Assembly: GCF_002726155.1 (NCBI RefSeq)
Contig: NZ_PBSH01000053.1
Span: 1-64,000 of the forward strand
Source of the DNA: Alcanivorax sp.
GTDB taxonomy: Bacteria > Pseudomonadota > Gammaproteobacteria > Pseudomonadales > Alcanivoracaceae
DNA length: 64,000 nucleotides
Reading direction: 5' to 3'
Of the stretch, positions 41,202 to 48,805 are shown piece after piece (positions within the stretch are counted from its first letter, which is position 1; every line of letters begins with the position of its first letter). The position numbers were made by a program, and so were the translations under genes. A model generated the notes under the pieces. That model had not been told where the DNA came from. It made no database searches and was given only the letters and a program-made list of their open reading frames with translations.

Positions 41202-41346
41202 AGTTTAAAGTTGAAACGCGAAGTTGATGCCCGTGACTGAATGGCTGCTCGGGACTTCGCGGTTCAGCGTTAAGGGCGCGGGCAGGGCATAAAATATGGA
41301 GCTCTCTTTCCCGCGCTTTTGAACTTTCAACTTTTAACTTTGAACT
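41202..41346. repeat. heptad inverted-array element F (AT-type)
   Basis: Left arm: AGTTTAA at 41202 and AGTTGAA at 41209, with a degenerate ACGCGAA. Right arm: TTGAACT, TTCAACT, TTTAACT and TTGAACT at 41319, 41326, 41333 and 41340. The core holds CGCGAAGT...ACTTCGCG and GCGCGGG...CCCGCGC hairpins. Its reverse complement is recognisably related to element E. Confidence 0.85.
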
Positions 41347-41350
41347 CGGT

Positions 41351-41848
41351 CTAGTTTCCCGGGTGGTGGCTGAATACCTCGGTGCCGTTTTCATCAAACA
41401 ACAGCACGTCGTAGGCGTCTTTACGGTCGCCCATTTCCATGCCGGGGGAGCCCACGGGCATGCCGGGAACGGTGAGGCCTTTGCCTTCGGGGCGTTCGTC
41501 CAGCAAGCGGTCCACGTCGCTGGCGGGAACATGGCCTTCAATGGCGTAGCCGTCGATAAAGGCGGTATGGCAGGAACCGGTGCCGGGCAGAATGCCAGCT
41601 TTTTCCTTGATGGATTGCAGGTTCTGCTGTTCGTGCACGTTGACGGTGTAGCCGTTGGCTTCCATGTGCTCAACCCAGGCGCCGCAACAGCCACAGGTCG
41701 GGGATTTATACACTTCCAGCACCCTGTCGCTGGTGGCGGTAGCGGCGGGTGCGGTGGCGTCTGTGTTTGCCACGCTGGGTTTGGCCGGCTCGTTATCGCC
41801 ACAGGCGGCCAGTAGCAAGGCAGTAAAAAGAGTGATCCAGATTTTCAT
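41351..41848 (-). CDS. DUF411 metal-binding lipoprotein (CopG-like)
   Basis: A 165-residue DUF411 protein. The lipoprotein signal ends LLLAAC (Cys16). The metal site SPTCGCCGAW has cysteines at 52, 54 and 55. The conserved GSCHTAFIDGYAIEGHVPA and GLTVPGMPVGSPGMEMG segments supply His and Met. Proteins of this family (CopG) accompany copper-efflux clusters. It is the last gene of the ATPase operon. AGGAAACGCCC precedes the ATG. Heptad element F begins immediately after the stop. Confidence 0.9.
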   Translation of the reverse strand: MKIWITLFTALLLAACGDNEPAKPSVANTDATAPAATATSDRVLEVYKSPTCGCCGAWVEHMEANGYTVNVHEQQNLQSIKEKAGILPGTGSCHTAFIDGYAIEGHVPASDVDRLLDERPEGKGLTVPGMPVGSPGMEMGDRKDAYDVLLFDENGTEVFSHHPGN

Positions 41849-41901
41849 GGGCGTTTCCTGTTTGGTTGGTGTTGCAGTGTATCCGGGAATGTCTTTCCCC
41901 T

Positions 41902-42261
41902 TTATTCCACAAATAAGGTGCCTTGGTACATTTGCATTTGGCAGGTGAAGCGGTACTTGCCTTGCGGCAGATTGTTCAGGGTCAGAGTGGTGATTGAGTC
42001 TGTTTCCAGAAACTCACTGGTGTCCAGCCCCTGGAATATCACCTGCTCGGCGCAGGGGGACGGGTCGCGCCGGTCGAAATGCAGGGTCAGGGATTGCCCT
42101 GCCCTGGCACGAATGGAGGCCGGAGAGTAGACCCCGTCTTCGACAATAATGGTGGCTTCCTGTGTGGTGGCCTGTGCGGTGCTTTTGCGGTGCGATAGCC
42201 AGAACCACCAGACCACCAATGCCATCAATATCAGGCCGGCCAGGTTGATGAAAATAGTCAT
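41902..42261 (-). CDS. membrane-anchored cupredoxin-like protein
   Basis: A 119-residue protein with one N-terminal membrane helix (FINLAGLILMALVVWWFWL) and a cupredoxin-type domain. The strand EATIIVEDGVYSP, a CAEQVIF segment, and YRFTCQMQMYQGTL near the C-terminus would supply Cys and Met ligands. The usual histidine between them is not obvious, so the site may be non-classical. The start overlaps the methyltransferase stop (ATGA). A periplasmic copper relay is inferred from its neighbours. Confidence 0.78.
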   Translation of the reverse strand: MTIFINLAGLILMALVVWWFWLSHRKSTAQATTQEATIIVEDGVYSPASIRARAGQSLTLHFDRRDPSPCAEQVIFQGLDTSEFLETDSITTLTLNNLPQGKYRFTCQMQMYQGTLFVE

Positions 42262-42911
42262 GATGCCGCCTCCCGGGGTTTGCGAGCGGTGAGTATCACT
42301 GATCGCTTGTGCATGGTGTCACCGAGTACATCCACACTGTCTTCGGCAAAGGTGTCCAGCGTGGTGTCGGTAAAGCCGGCCTGCTCCAGGGCCTGCTGTA
42401 ATTCGGGGCCGTGGTAGGTGGAAAAGCCGTGCTTGAACACCGGCAGGTTGGCCATGCTGTTGTGATCACGCAGGCCCAGCACCAGGGTGCCGCCGGGGCG
42501 TAATAACAGGTTCAACACATTTAGCGCGAGAGGCAGAGGCTGCCAAAAATAGACCACGTTGACGGCAACAATGCGGTCCATGCTGGCGGGGGCCAGCGGC
42601 GCTTGGGTTAGTTCGCCGTGGATAAAGGCGGCGCGGGTTTCACCCAGGTAACGTTCGCGGGCTCGCAAGACCATATCCCGGGAGGCATCCAGGCCGGTGT
42701 AGTGCAGGTTGCTCGCCTGCGCTAACAAGCCCGGAAGGTGGCCCGCACTCCCCGGGCCGATTTCCAGAATCCGGTCGCCGTCAGCAGGGGCCAGAGCCTG
42801 GTAGGCCGCGAGAATCACCGGGCTGTTTCGGTCATCCATATTGTCTGCGACCTTGTTGCCTTCTTCACCCTGGGGGTGGCGCAGTTGTGCGGCAAGTTGC
42901 TCCGGTGTCAT
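42258..42911 (-). CDS. class I SAM methyltransferase within the copper ATPase operon
   Basis: A 217-residue methyltransferase. The SAM loop is LEIGPGSAGHLPG near residue 50, post-beta-2 acid is in GLDASRDM, motif II is IVAVNVVYFWQP and motif III is LLRPGGTLVLGLRD. The closest general look is the UbiE/class I type. It overlaps the ATPase stop and the cupredoxin start by four bases each, so it is translated with both copper genes. What it methylates is not known. Confidence 0.85.
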   Translation of the reverse strand: MTPEQLAAQLRHPQGEEGNKVADNMDDRNSPVILAAYQALAPADGDRILEIGPGSAGHLPGLLAQASNLHYTGLDASRDMVLRARERYLGETRAAFIHGELTQAPLAPASMDRIVAVNVVYFWQPLPLALNVLNLLLRPGGTLVLGLRDHNSMANLPVFKHGFSTYHGPELQQALEQAGFTDTTLDTFAEDSVDVLGDTMHKRSVILTARKPREAAS

Positions 42912-45433
42912 GCGCTTGTTTCCTGGTTGTGTTTAGGTTTGAAAAACCGCAAGCGGTTGGCGTTGGTGACGACGGTGACGGAGCTGAGCGACATGGCCGC
43001 GCCGGCGATCACCGGGCTGAGCAGGCTGCCGGTGAGCGGATAGAGTATGCCGGCAGCCACTGGTACGCCCAGGCTGTTATAGACAAAGGCGCCAAACAGG
43101 TTTTGTTTGATATTACGCACCGTGGCGGAGGAAATCGCCATGGCATCGGCAACGCCGTGCAGTGAACCGCCCATCAGGGTGATGGCAGCAGATTCGATGG
43201 CCACGTCGGTGCCGGTGCCAATGGCAAAGCCCACATCGGCCTGGGCCAGGGCGGGGGCATCGTTAATGCCATCGCCCACCATGGCCACGGTGCGGCCCTC
43301 TTTTTGCAGGGCGGCCACTTTTTTCGCCTTGTCTTCCGGCAGCACTTCCGCCATGACGTCATCCACACCAGCCTGTTCCGCAATGGCGTTGGCGCTGGCA
43401 GCAATGTCTCCGGTAATCATGATGACTTTCAGCCCTTGCGCTTTAAGGCGGGCAATGGCGGCTTTGGAGTCATCTTTAATGCGGTCGGCCACGCCAATAA
43501 TGGCCAGCAGATTTTTTTGCTCCGACAGAAACAGCGGGGTGGTACCCTTGTCGGTGAGGGGTGTGCTGTCGAGATTGATGGTTACCCCTTCGCTTTCCAA
43601 CCAGCGGCGGTTACCCAGCCGGTACGTTTTGCCATTGATGGTGGCGATGACCCCCTTGCCGTTCAGGGCCTGGAATTGAGTGGCGTCGTCCAGCGATAAA
43701 CCCCGCTCTTTCCCTTCGTTGACAATTGCCGTGGCCAGCGGGTGTTCGGAGCCGCTTTCCAGGCTGGCGGCAAGGGCCAGTATGGTGTTTTCCTGCTGGC
43801 CCTCGGCGCAGAGAATATCGGTGACGGCAGGTTTGCCTTCGGTGATGGTGCCGGTCTTGTCGAGGACGATGGTGTCCAGCTGGCTGCTGGTCTGCAGGGC
43901 TTCGCCCTGACGAATCAGAATGCCGTATTCGGCAGCCTTGCCGACGCCCACCATCACCGACATGGGCGTGGCCAGGCCCAGCGCGCAGGGGCAGGCAATA
44001 ATCAGCACGGTGGTGGCGCTGATCAGCATATGGGTGAGGCGCGGCTCCGGACCCACGTTGAACCACACCAGTGCGGCAGCGATGGCGATCAACATGATGG
44101 TGGGAACAAAAATGGCCGACACCTGATCCGCCAGGCGGCCAATGGGGGGCTTGCTGCCCTGGGCTTTTTTGACCAGTGCAACAATCCGGGACAACGCAGT
44201 GTCCTTACCGACGGCCGTGGCCGTGTAGAGCAGGGTGCCACCTTCGTTGAGGGTGCCGGCGCTGACCGTGTCTCCCGGTGCCTTGTTTACCGGCATGGGC
44301 TCGCCGGTGAGCATGGATTCATCGATGCGGCTTTCGCCTTCCTTGACGGTACCGTCCACGGCAATTTTTTCACCGGGGCGAACGCGCAGGGTGTCGCCGT
44401 TTTGCACCTGCTCCACCGGGATGTCCTGTTCCACTTTTTCCTGATTCGGGCCATCGCGGATCACGCGGGCGGTTTTGGCGCCCAGGTCCAGCAACCGTTT
44501 TACTGCGGCGCTGGTCTTGCCGCGAGCGCGAACCTCCAGTGCCTGGCCGAGATTGATCAGGCCGATGATCATGGCGCTGGCTTCGAAATACACATGCCGG
44601 GCGGCTTCTGGCAGGGCACCAGGCAGCAAGACCACCACCATGGAGTACAGCCAGGCGGCACCAGTGCCCAGTGCAATCAGGGTGTCCATGTTGGCGTTAT
44701 GATTACGGAAGGCTTTCCAGGCGCCGACAAAAAAATGCCGGCCGGCGGTAGCGAGTACGGCGAGGGTGGCAATGCCGATGCCCAGCCATACCCACTGGCT
44801 GATTTCCCCGGGGCGAACCATCATGTCGCCACCGAGCAGGCCCCAGGCCATCAACGGCACGCCCAGGCCGAGCCCCAGCCACATGTGCCGCAGCAACTGG
44901 CGGTAGTGTGCCCGCTCTTTGGCTTCCTGCTCATCGTTGTCATCGTCACGGGCTTCACTGGCGCCATATCCAGCGTCTTCCACCGCCTTAATCAGGGCGT
45001 TGGTGCTGGCGGTGCCGGTGACTTGAGCGGTGCGGTCGGCAAAGTTCATGTCCGCGCCGTGGACGCCGGGTGTGCCACGCAACGCGCTTTCAATGGTGCG
45101 CACGCAGGACGCGCAGGTGGCGCCGCTGATGTTCAACTGTATTGATTGTGCCGCTTGCGATGCCGGTTCACTGGCGGTGCCGTTATCGTCGTTGTGGTCA
45201 TCGTGTTCATGACCGGAATCATTCATGTCAGCGCCGTAGCCGGCCTGTACCAGCGCCTTCTGAAGAGCGTTGCGCGAGGCAGAACCGGTGACGGCGACCT
45301 GTTGGGCTTGCAGGTCTACGGTCACACGTTCCACGCCGCTGACCTGTTCCAGCGCGGAGGTAATGGTGCGGCTGCATCCCTGGCAGGTGGCGCCGCTGAT
45401 GGGCAGGGTCTGGGTGCGCGTTTGCGTCGGCAT
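42908..45433 (-). CDS. copA: copper-exporting P1B-type ATPase
   Basis: An 841-residue Cu(I) ATPase. Two HMA domains have C17-x-x-C20 and C107-x-x-C110, joined by an acidic His-rich linker (GHEHDDHNDDNG). The membrane metal site is C481-P-C483 in IACPCALGLATP, the phosphorylated aspartate is D525 in DKTGT, and GDGINDAPALAQAD closes the P domain. The start at 45433 has AGGAG upstream; the ten residues before it are dropped. It is controlled by the CueR-type promoter at 45483-45513. It exports cytosolic copper. Confidence 0.95.
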   Translation of the reverse strand: MPTQTRTQTLPISGATCQGCSRTITSALEQVSGVERVTVDLQAQQVAVTGSASRNALQKALVQAGYGADMNDSGHEHDDHNDDNGTASEPASQAAQSIQLNISGATCASCVRTIESALRGTPGVHGADMNFADRTAQVTGTASTNALIKAVEDAGYGASEARDDDNDEQEAKERAHYRQLLRHMWLGLGLGVPLMAWGLLGGDMMVRPGEISQWVWLGIGIATLAVLATAGRHFFVGAWKAFRNHNANMDTLIALGTGAAWLYSMVVVLLPGALPEAARHVYFEASAMIIGLINLGQALEVRARGKTSAAVKRLLDLGAKTARVIRDGPNQEKVEQDIPVEQVQNGDTLRVRPGEKIAVDGTVKEGESRIDESMLTGEPMPVNKAPGDTVSAGTLNEGGTLLYTATAVGKDTALSRIVALVKKAQGSKPPIGRLADQVSAIFVPTIMLIAIAAALVWFNVGPEPRLTHMLISATTVLIIACPCALGLATPMSVMVGVGKAAEYGILIRQGEALQTSSQLDTIVLDKTGTITEGKPAVTDILCAEGQQENTILALAASLESGSEHPLATAIVNEGKERGLSLDDATQFQALNGKGVIATINGKTYRLGNRRWLESEGVTINLDSTPLTDKGTTPLFLSEQKNLLAIIGVADRIKDDSKAAIARLKAQGLKVIMITGDIAASANAIAEQAGVDDVMAEVLPEDKAKKVAALQKEGRTVAMVGDGINDAPALAQADVGFAIGTGTDVAIESAAITLMGGSLHGVADAMAISSATVRNIKQNLFGAFVYNSLGVPVAAGILYPLTGSLLSPVIAGAAMSLSSVTVVTNANRLRFFKPKHNQETSA

Positions 45434-45482
45434 GGTGGCTCCTGTGAAGCAATCTGATGCCAAGGGGATATGTCAGCATACA

Positions 45483-45513
45483 GTGTTAAACCTTGGGGTA
45501 ACCCCAAGGTCAA
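45483..45513 (-). promoter_or_regulatory. CueR-type promoter of the copper ATPase operon
   Basis: Minus strand: -35 TTGACC (45508-45513), 19-bp spacer, -10 TAACAC (45483-45488). The spacer contains the perfect palindrome CCTTGGGGTTACCCCAAGG. It differs from the cop operon operator by one base, so one regulator probably serves both. Confidence 0.82.
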
Positions 45514-45659
45514 TAGCCATGCTATAAATTGCTGGCTACATTGAAAATTTTTATAAAAACGTCATAAAAACGGAACCATCACAATGCATTGCGCTCAATA
45601 AGACCACATAGTGTGACCATCTTGGATGCCGAACTTTTCGATATCAGTGAGGACGATTT

Positions 45660-46259
45660 ATGTTTAAGAAAACATTGCTTGTGTCAGGTATTGCTCTGGC
45701 CGTTTCTGCTCCGGCCATGGCGGCGCAACAAACTTCCGCCGTCCGTGATAACGGCTTTTCCTACAGCTACGGCCAGCTGGCCTACGATCGCTGGGATCTG
45801 GATAACGATGTGGACGTGGATTCGTTGAGCGCTGAAGGGTCTTTTGCGTTGGATGAGCACTTGTTCCTGCGTGGTAGCCTGGGTTTCTTTGACGGCGACT
45901 ATGGCCGCAATGGTGATCTCGACGGTAGCCAAATTTCCGGTGGTATTGGTTTCCATACCCCGCTGCAGCGGGGCCTGGATTTCGTCACCAGTGCCGACAT
46001 TATTTACGATGATCGTGACTATGATCCGGGCAATGACGACGATGAAATCGGTTTCGAGGTGCGTGGTGGTGTGCGTCATGCCACTACCGAGAAGCTGGAA
46101 CTGTCCGGTGGTCTGGCGTATCAGGACCTCTACGATGACGACCTGGGCGTTTACGGCCAGGGCCTGTTCAAGGTGAGCCAGGCGGTGGATCTGGGTGCGC
46201 GCGTCATCGTTGGTGGTGATCGTGATACCTACGGCGTCTTCGGTCGCTACAACTTCTAA
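45660..46259 (+). CDS. outer-membrane beta-barrel protein
   Basis: A 199-residue exported protein with a signal peptide ending APAMAAQQ. It is made of short beta strands rich in Asp, Gly and Tyr (FSYSYGQLAYDRW, LFLRGSLGFFDGDYG, EIGFEVRGGVRHA, VDLGARVIVGGDRDTYGVFGRYNF) and ends in Phe, the typical barrel terminus. About eight strands fit a small OmpA-like or OmpX-like porin-type fold. Acidic loops such as DDRDYDPGNDDDE could bind calcium, which is inference. It is divergent from the copper ATPase. Confidence 0.75.
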   Translation: MFKKTLLVSGIALAVSAPAMAAQQTSAVRDNGFSYSYGQLAYDRWDLDNDVDVDSLSAEGSFALDEHLFLRGSLGFFDGDYGRNGDLDGSQISGGIGFHTPLQRGLDFVTSADIIYDDRDYDPGNDDDEIGFEVRGGVRHATTEKLELSGGLAYQDLYDDDLGVYGQGLFKVSQAVDLGARVIVGGDRDTYGVFGRYNF

Positions 46260-46294
46260 GGTCGCTCGTTCCAAGAGAGTGTGTCTGGAAGTAG

Positions 46295-46332
46295 AAAGCC
46301 CCGCCGGGTGAGAGCCTGGCGGGGCTTTTTTT
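46295..46332 (+). terminator. rho-independent terminator after the barrel protein gene
   Basis: AAAGCCCCGCC and GGCGGGGCTTT form an 11-bp stem with a T-run of seven. Confidence 0.92.
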
Positions 46333-46410
46333 GTGTTTGGCGTATGGCCCTGCTTGTCCGCCTTCCTGGGTCGACGTTACCCAGGGACGCAAGACCTTAA
46401 ACCGAATAAT

Positions 46411-46444
46411 GTCGGATTACGCCTTTCAGGCTAATCCGGCCTAC
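46411..46444. repeat. family P palindromic repeat overlapping a CDS end
   Basis: GTCGGATTACGCCTTTCAGG followed by CTAATCCGGCCTAC. Read on the minus strand it supplies the last codons and the TAG stop of the adjacent lipoprotein gene. Confidence 0.72.
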
Positions 46445-47402
46445 TTTCAGTGGAGCCCGGCATCTGGCGGGTTATGCTCACTGTGGTGAGCCAGGCCTTA
46501 ATGGGCGCCCAGCCTTTCTCTTCGCTTTGCTTGATTGAGCCGGCAATGCCGGGGTTGACCTGGTCCCAGCGGGCGAGGACCGCAGGGTCCATGGTCTGTA
46601 CGGCGTTGAGCAGGCCGGTTTCATTGATGGAGGTGCTCAGCGCAGGGATCAGCAGTCCCTCCTCCTGTTCACTGGCCGGGTCTTGCAGCTGCTGCCAGTG
46701 AGCCAGGGTTTCCATCAGGCCGCATTGCAGTGCCAGTTCGTTCAGCGGACGATTCAATGATAGCTGCTGCTGATCGGCCACCAGTTGTTCACCCGCCAGT
46801 TTCAGGTACTGGCGACGCCGGGCCGGGGGGCCTTCTTCACCGCTGAATGCGGCCAGCGCTTTGGGGCTGCCGGTCGTGCCGTTAAGGGCCACGGCCAGGG
46901 CGGCAAAACCGAGGCTGGCTTCCGCCGGGTCGGTGGCGCCATGCTGGCGTCGCAGGTTCTGGCGGGTCAATTCCAGATACGGGTCACTGATCAGGCCGGA
47001 TTCCGGCCATTCGGGCAGGGCATCCAGGTAGCCGGGATACAGCGGCCAGCTATCCAGCCGGGCCAGAATCGCCTGCCGGTTGGCGCTTCCGTCCTGCTGG
47101 CAGGCGCGGCTGGCCAGTAGCAGGTACTGGCTGGCAAAACGCTGGTACCACTGACTGAGGGCGTCGCGTAGTGCTGCCAGATTATCGGCATTGGGGCTTT
47201 GCTCGAACCGGGTCAGGGCCTGTTGCCATGCTGTTGCGGCGGCCGTGAAACGTTCGTCGGCCTGCTGCTGCCACTCTGCGGCGGGAATGTCTGTCAGGGT
47301 GTGGGCGCTGGCAGGCCCGGGGGCCGACTCTGTGTCGTCTTTGCTGTCGTTGTCGCAGGCCAGTAGCAGGCCTGCCAGTAATGCCATAAGGAAAAAACGC
47401 AT
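46431..47402 (-). CDS. imelysin-like lipoprotein (divergent)
   Basis: A 323-residue lipoprotein; the signal ends LLLAC (Cys16) and an acidic stretch DNDSKDD follows. The body is helical, with WQQALTRFEQSP, LDSWPLYPGYLDALPEWPE and a GFAALAVAL segment where imelysin/M75 proteins carry the G-x-H-x-x-E motif. The His and Glu are absent, so a metal-binding role is doubtful. The last residues ESRPD and the stop are encoded by a family P repeat. ATG at 47402 is chosen over TTG 47408. Confidence 0.55.
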   Translation of the reverse strand: MRFFLMALLAGLLLACDNDSKDDTESAPGPASAHTLTDIPAAEWQQQADERFTAAATAWQQALTRFEQSPNADNLAALRDALSQWYQRFASQYLLLASRACQQDGSANRQAILARLDSWPLYPGYLDALPEWPESGLISDPYLELTRQNLRRQHGATDPAEASLGFAALAVALNGTTGSPKALAAFSGEEGPPARRRQYLKLAGEQLVADQQQLSLNRPLNELALQCGLMETLAHWQQLQDPASEQEEGLLIPALSTSINETGLLNAVQTMDPAVLARWDQVNPGIAGSIKQSEEKGWAPIKAWLTTVSITRQMPGSTESRPD

Positions 47403-47414
47403 AAACAATTCCGG

Positions 47415-48068
47415 TTAGCGCAGGCTGATCACGGGCCAGCCCTGCTCTCGGGCTTCGCGCTCAAGGGCACTGTCCGGGTCCACGGCCACCGGATTGTCGA
47501 CTTTGCGCAGCAGCGGCAGATCGTTGTGGGAGTCGCTGTAGAACCAGCTGTTCTCCAGGGTTTCGTTGTTGGCGCTGAGCCACTCGGCGAGCCGCTCCAC
47601 TTTGCCTTCGCGGTAGCTGGGCGTACCCGCTACGTCGCCGGTATAGCGCTCGCGGCGGCACTCTGCGACGGTGGCAATCAGGTGATCCACGCCAAGGCGA
47701 TCCGCCAGGGGGGCGGTCACAAAGTCATTGGTGGCGGTAATGATCATCAGGGTGTGGCCCTGGTCACGGTGCTTTTGCAGCAAGGCTTCGGCCTTGGGCA
47801 GCCACATGCTGTCGAGCTTTTCTGCCAGGAACTGTTCACGCCAGAAATGCAGCTGGGCCATGTCGTTATCAGCCAGCACTTTCAGGGAAAAACGCAGGTA
47901 GGCCATGATGTCCAGGCGGCCATTCTGGTAATCCACGTAAAACTGGTCGTTGGTTTCCTTGTAGAGCTGCTGGTCAACAATGCCTTTCTCTACCAGCCAG
48001 TCTCCCCACAGGTGGTCGGAATCGCAGCCGATCAGGGTGTTGTCCAGGTCGAAAATCGCGAGCGTCAT
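47415..48068 (-). CDS. HAD-IB family phosphatase
   Basis: A 217-residue HAD hydrolase of subfamily IB. Motif I is FDLDNTLIGCDSD at the N-terminus, motif II is IITATNDF, and motif IV is YSDSHNDLPLL. The helical cap between motifs I and II fits the SerB-related group sometimes annotated as histidinol-phosphatase-like. AAGGAGGGGCC precedes the ATG. It is 12 bp upstream of the imelysin-like gene. The substrate is unknown. Confidence 0.87.
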   Translation of the reverse strand: MTLAIFDLDNTLIGCDSDHLWGDWLVEKGIVDQQLYKETNDQFYVDYQNGRLDIMAYLRFSLKVLADNDMAQLHFWREQFLAEKLDSMWLPKAEALLQKHRDQGHTLMIITATNDFVTAPLADRLGVDHLIATVAECRRERYTGDVAGTPSYREGKVERLAEWLSANNETLENSWFYSDSHNDLPLLRKVDNPVAVDPDSALEREAREQGWPVISLR

Positions 48069-48259
48069 GGCCCCTCCTTACATGAAGAGGTCATTTTATG
48101 CGAAGCCGATGACAAGTCATACCGACGGTTTCATTGGTTTCGTGCTTGTTTTGGTGCGTTTGTTGCACGGTTGTGCATTGATCGCAGGTTGCCCGGCAAG
48201 GTTTAATGGGCTGACAAGGAGCCAGAGTCCACGATTGCGCGTGGACTCGAAGAGACAAC

Positions 48260-48805
48260 ATGACAGGCATTATTGATGACAAAGGGTTTCGGCTGAATGT
48301 CGGGATCATTATTGCCGGCCAGGATGGCCGGGTATTTTGGGGTCGCCGGGTGGGCAACCGTGATGCCTGGCAATTTCCGCAGGGCGGCATGATGCCCGGG
48401 GAAACCCCGGAAGAAACGCTGTTTCGCGAGCTGGAAGAAGAGGTGGGCCTGCTGCCGGAGCATGTGGACATTATTGCCAGCACGGAAGGCTGGCTGACCT
48501 ATCGTCTGCCGCGCCGTTTTCTGCGCCGGCCCCGCAATCGCCCGCATTGCATTGGCCAGCGGCAGAAATGGTTTTTGTTGCAGCTGACGGCGGAGGAGCA
48601 GGCCATTGACCTGTTCGCCAGCGATAGTCCGGAGTTCAAGGACTGGCGCTGGGTCAATTACTGGTATCCGATTCGCAAGGTGGTGCATTTCAAGCGCGGG
48701 GTCTATGCCCGCGCCTTGCGTGAACTGGCCCCGGCCCTGAAGAAGGGGACGCCGGGCGTGCGTTCCCCAAACCCGTCTACCTCTGGAGACACGTCTGATG
48801 CTTGA
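48260..48805 (+). CDS. rppH: RNA 5'-pyrophosphohydrolase RppH
   Basis: A 181-residue Nudix enzyme that removes pyrophosphate from mRNA 5' ends. The Nudix box is GGMMPGETPEETLFRELEEE followed by VGL, matching G-x5-E-x7-R-E-U-x-E-E-x-G-U. WQFPQGG and the C-terminal EFKDWRWVNYWYPIRKVVHFK are typical of RppH. The C-terminal 20 residues are Pro/Ser/Thr-rich. It overlaps the ptsP start by eight bases, a conserved gene pair. Confidence 0.95.
   Translation: MTGIIDDKGFRLNVGIIIAGQDGRVFWGRRVGNRDAWQFPQGGMMPGETPEETLFRELEEEVGLLPEHVDIIASTEGWLTYRLPRRFLRRPRNRPHCIGQRQKWFLLQLTAEEQAIDLFASDSPEFKDWRWVNYWYPIRKVVHFKRGVYARALRELAPALKKGTPGVRSPNPSTSGDTSDA

Noticed and set aside
43742..45145. 467-residue open frame opposite the copper ATPase
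   Set aside because: Gly/His/Ala-rich composition of an antisense shadow in GC-rich DNA; the ATPase on the other strand has all catalytic motifs.
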